Assembly: GCF_030817495.1 (NCBI RefSeq)
Contig: NZ_JAUSZK010000001.1
Location: forward strand, 3,885,001-3,949,000
Direction of reading: 5' to 3'
Source: Streptomyces sp. V3I7
GTDB lineage: Bacteria > Actinomycetota > Actinomycetes > Streptomycetales > Streptomycetaceae
DNA: 64,000 nucleotides
In this document: piece after piece, positions 63,969 to 64,000 of the stretch
Layout of the letters: each line of letters opens with the position of its first letter
How positions within the stretch are numbered: position 1 is the stretch's first letter
Translations under genes and position numbers: made by a program
Notes under the pieces: generated by a model
Told to the model about the DNA's origin: nothing
What the model saw: the letters and a program-made list of their open reading frames with translations, nothing else
The model's database searches: none

Positions 63969-64000
63969 CGTTCCGAGGGTCGGGCGGCGGTTGCCTTGCG

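Overview
This window is a high-G+C actinobacterial chromosome segment, almost certainly Streptomyces. Supporting signs are third codon positions dominated by G or C, many GTG starts, dense overlapping operons, a long acidic N-terminus on NusG, an IS110-type element with a TTA codon, a ydaO-class (c-di-AMP) riboswitch in front of a secreted lysozyme-like protein, and a gene order known from Streptomyces: nuo operon, recQ, polyprenyl synthase, kor, second nuo cluster, tRNA-Tyr, rpmG, murB, aspC, secE-nusG-rplKA-rplJL.

Layout. 1-12.1 kb: the 3' part of the main respiratory complex I operon (end of nuoE, then nuoF to nuoN), nearly all genes overlapping. 12.3-19.7 kb: recQ, fumarylacetoacetase, a chimeric gene remnant, a Cof-type HAD phosphatase, a riboswitch-controlled SLT protein and a long-chain polyprenyl diphosphate synthase (menaquinone side chain). 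19.7-22.4 kb: very G+C-rich repeat DNA interrupted by an IS110-family transposase. 22.4-34.2 kb: a variable stretch with a frameshifted LolA-like protein, an ABC exporter pair, a frameshifted NAD(P)H oxidoreductase, a Pro-rich protein, a VOC protein, RarD, the 2-oxoacid:ferredoxin oxidoreductase korAB (korA frameshifted) and a ruined two-component system. 34.4-44.3 kb: a second, reduced nuo cluster (A,B,C,H,I,J,K,L,M,N) without D, E, F or G. 44.5-51 kb: htpX, yccF, an APC permease, small membrane and c-di-GMP-binding proteins, tRNA-Tyr, a Rossmann protein and a degenerate amidohydrolase. 51.1-58.5 kb: tRNA-Thr, tRNA-Met, rpmG, two (R)-hydratase genes, murB, a TetR/NmrA pair with twin operators, adenosine deaminase, aspC, tRNA-Trp. 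58.6-64 kb: secE, nusG, rplK, rplA, rplJ, rplL with terminators and leaders, interrupted by a secreted-protein gene and a lipoprotein fragment.

How the genes fit together. The first nuo operon makes the NADH-oxidising, menaquinone-reducing proton pump; the polyprenyl synthase probably supplies the menaquinone tail. The second nuo cluster keeps the whole membrane arm and the Fe-S connecting subunits but lacks the NADH module and NuoD, and sits beside a ferredoxin-reducing enzyme, so a ferredoxin-fed complex is a reasonable inference. The last 6 kb is the start of the transcription/translation supercluster leading to rpoBC.

Two themes stand out. First, genes between about 15.7 and 34.2 kb are unusually often broken (a two-gene chimera, an internal deletion, and five single-base indels in four genes); these are either real decay or assembly error in G/C runs. 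Second, at five gene ends (25.5, 27.6, 28.3, 45.9 and 55.1-55.8 kb) the spacer contains diverged tandem copies of the neighbouring genes' own 3' ends, mostly at convergent junctions.
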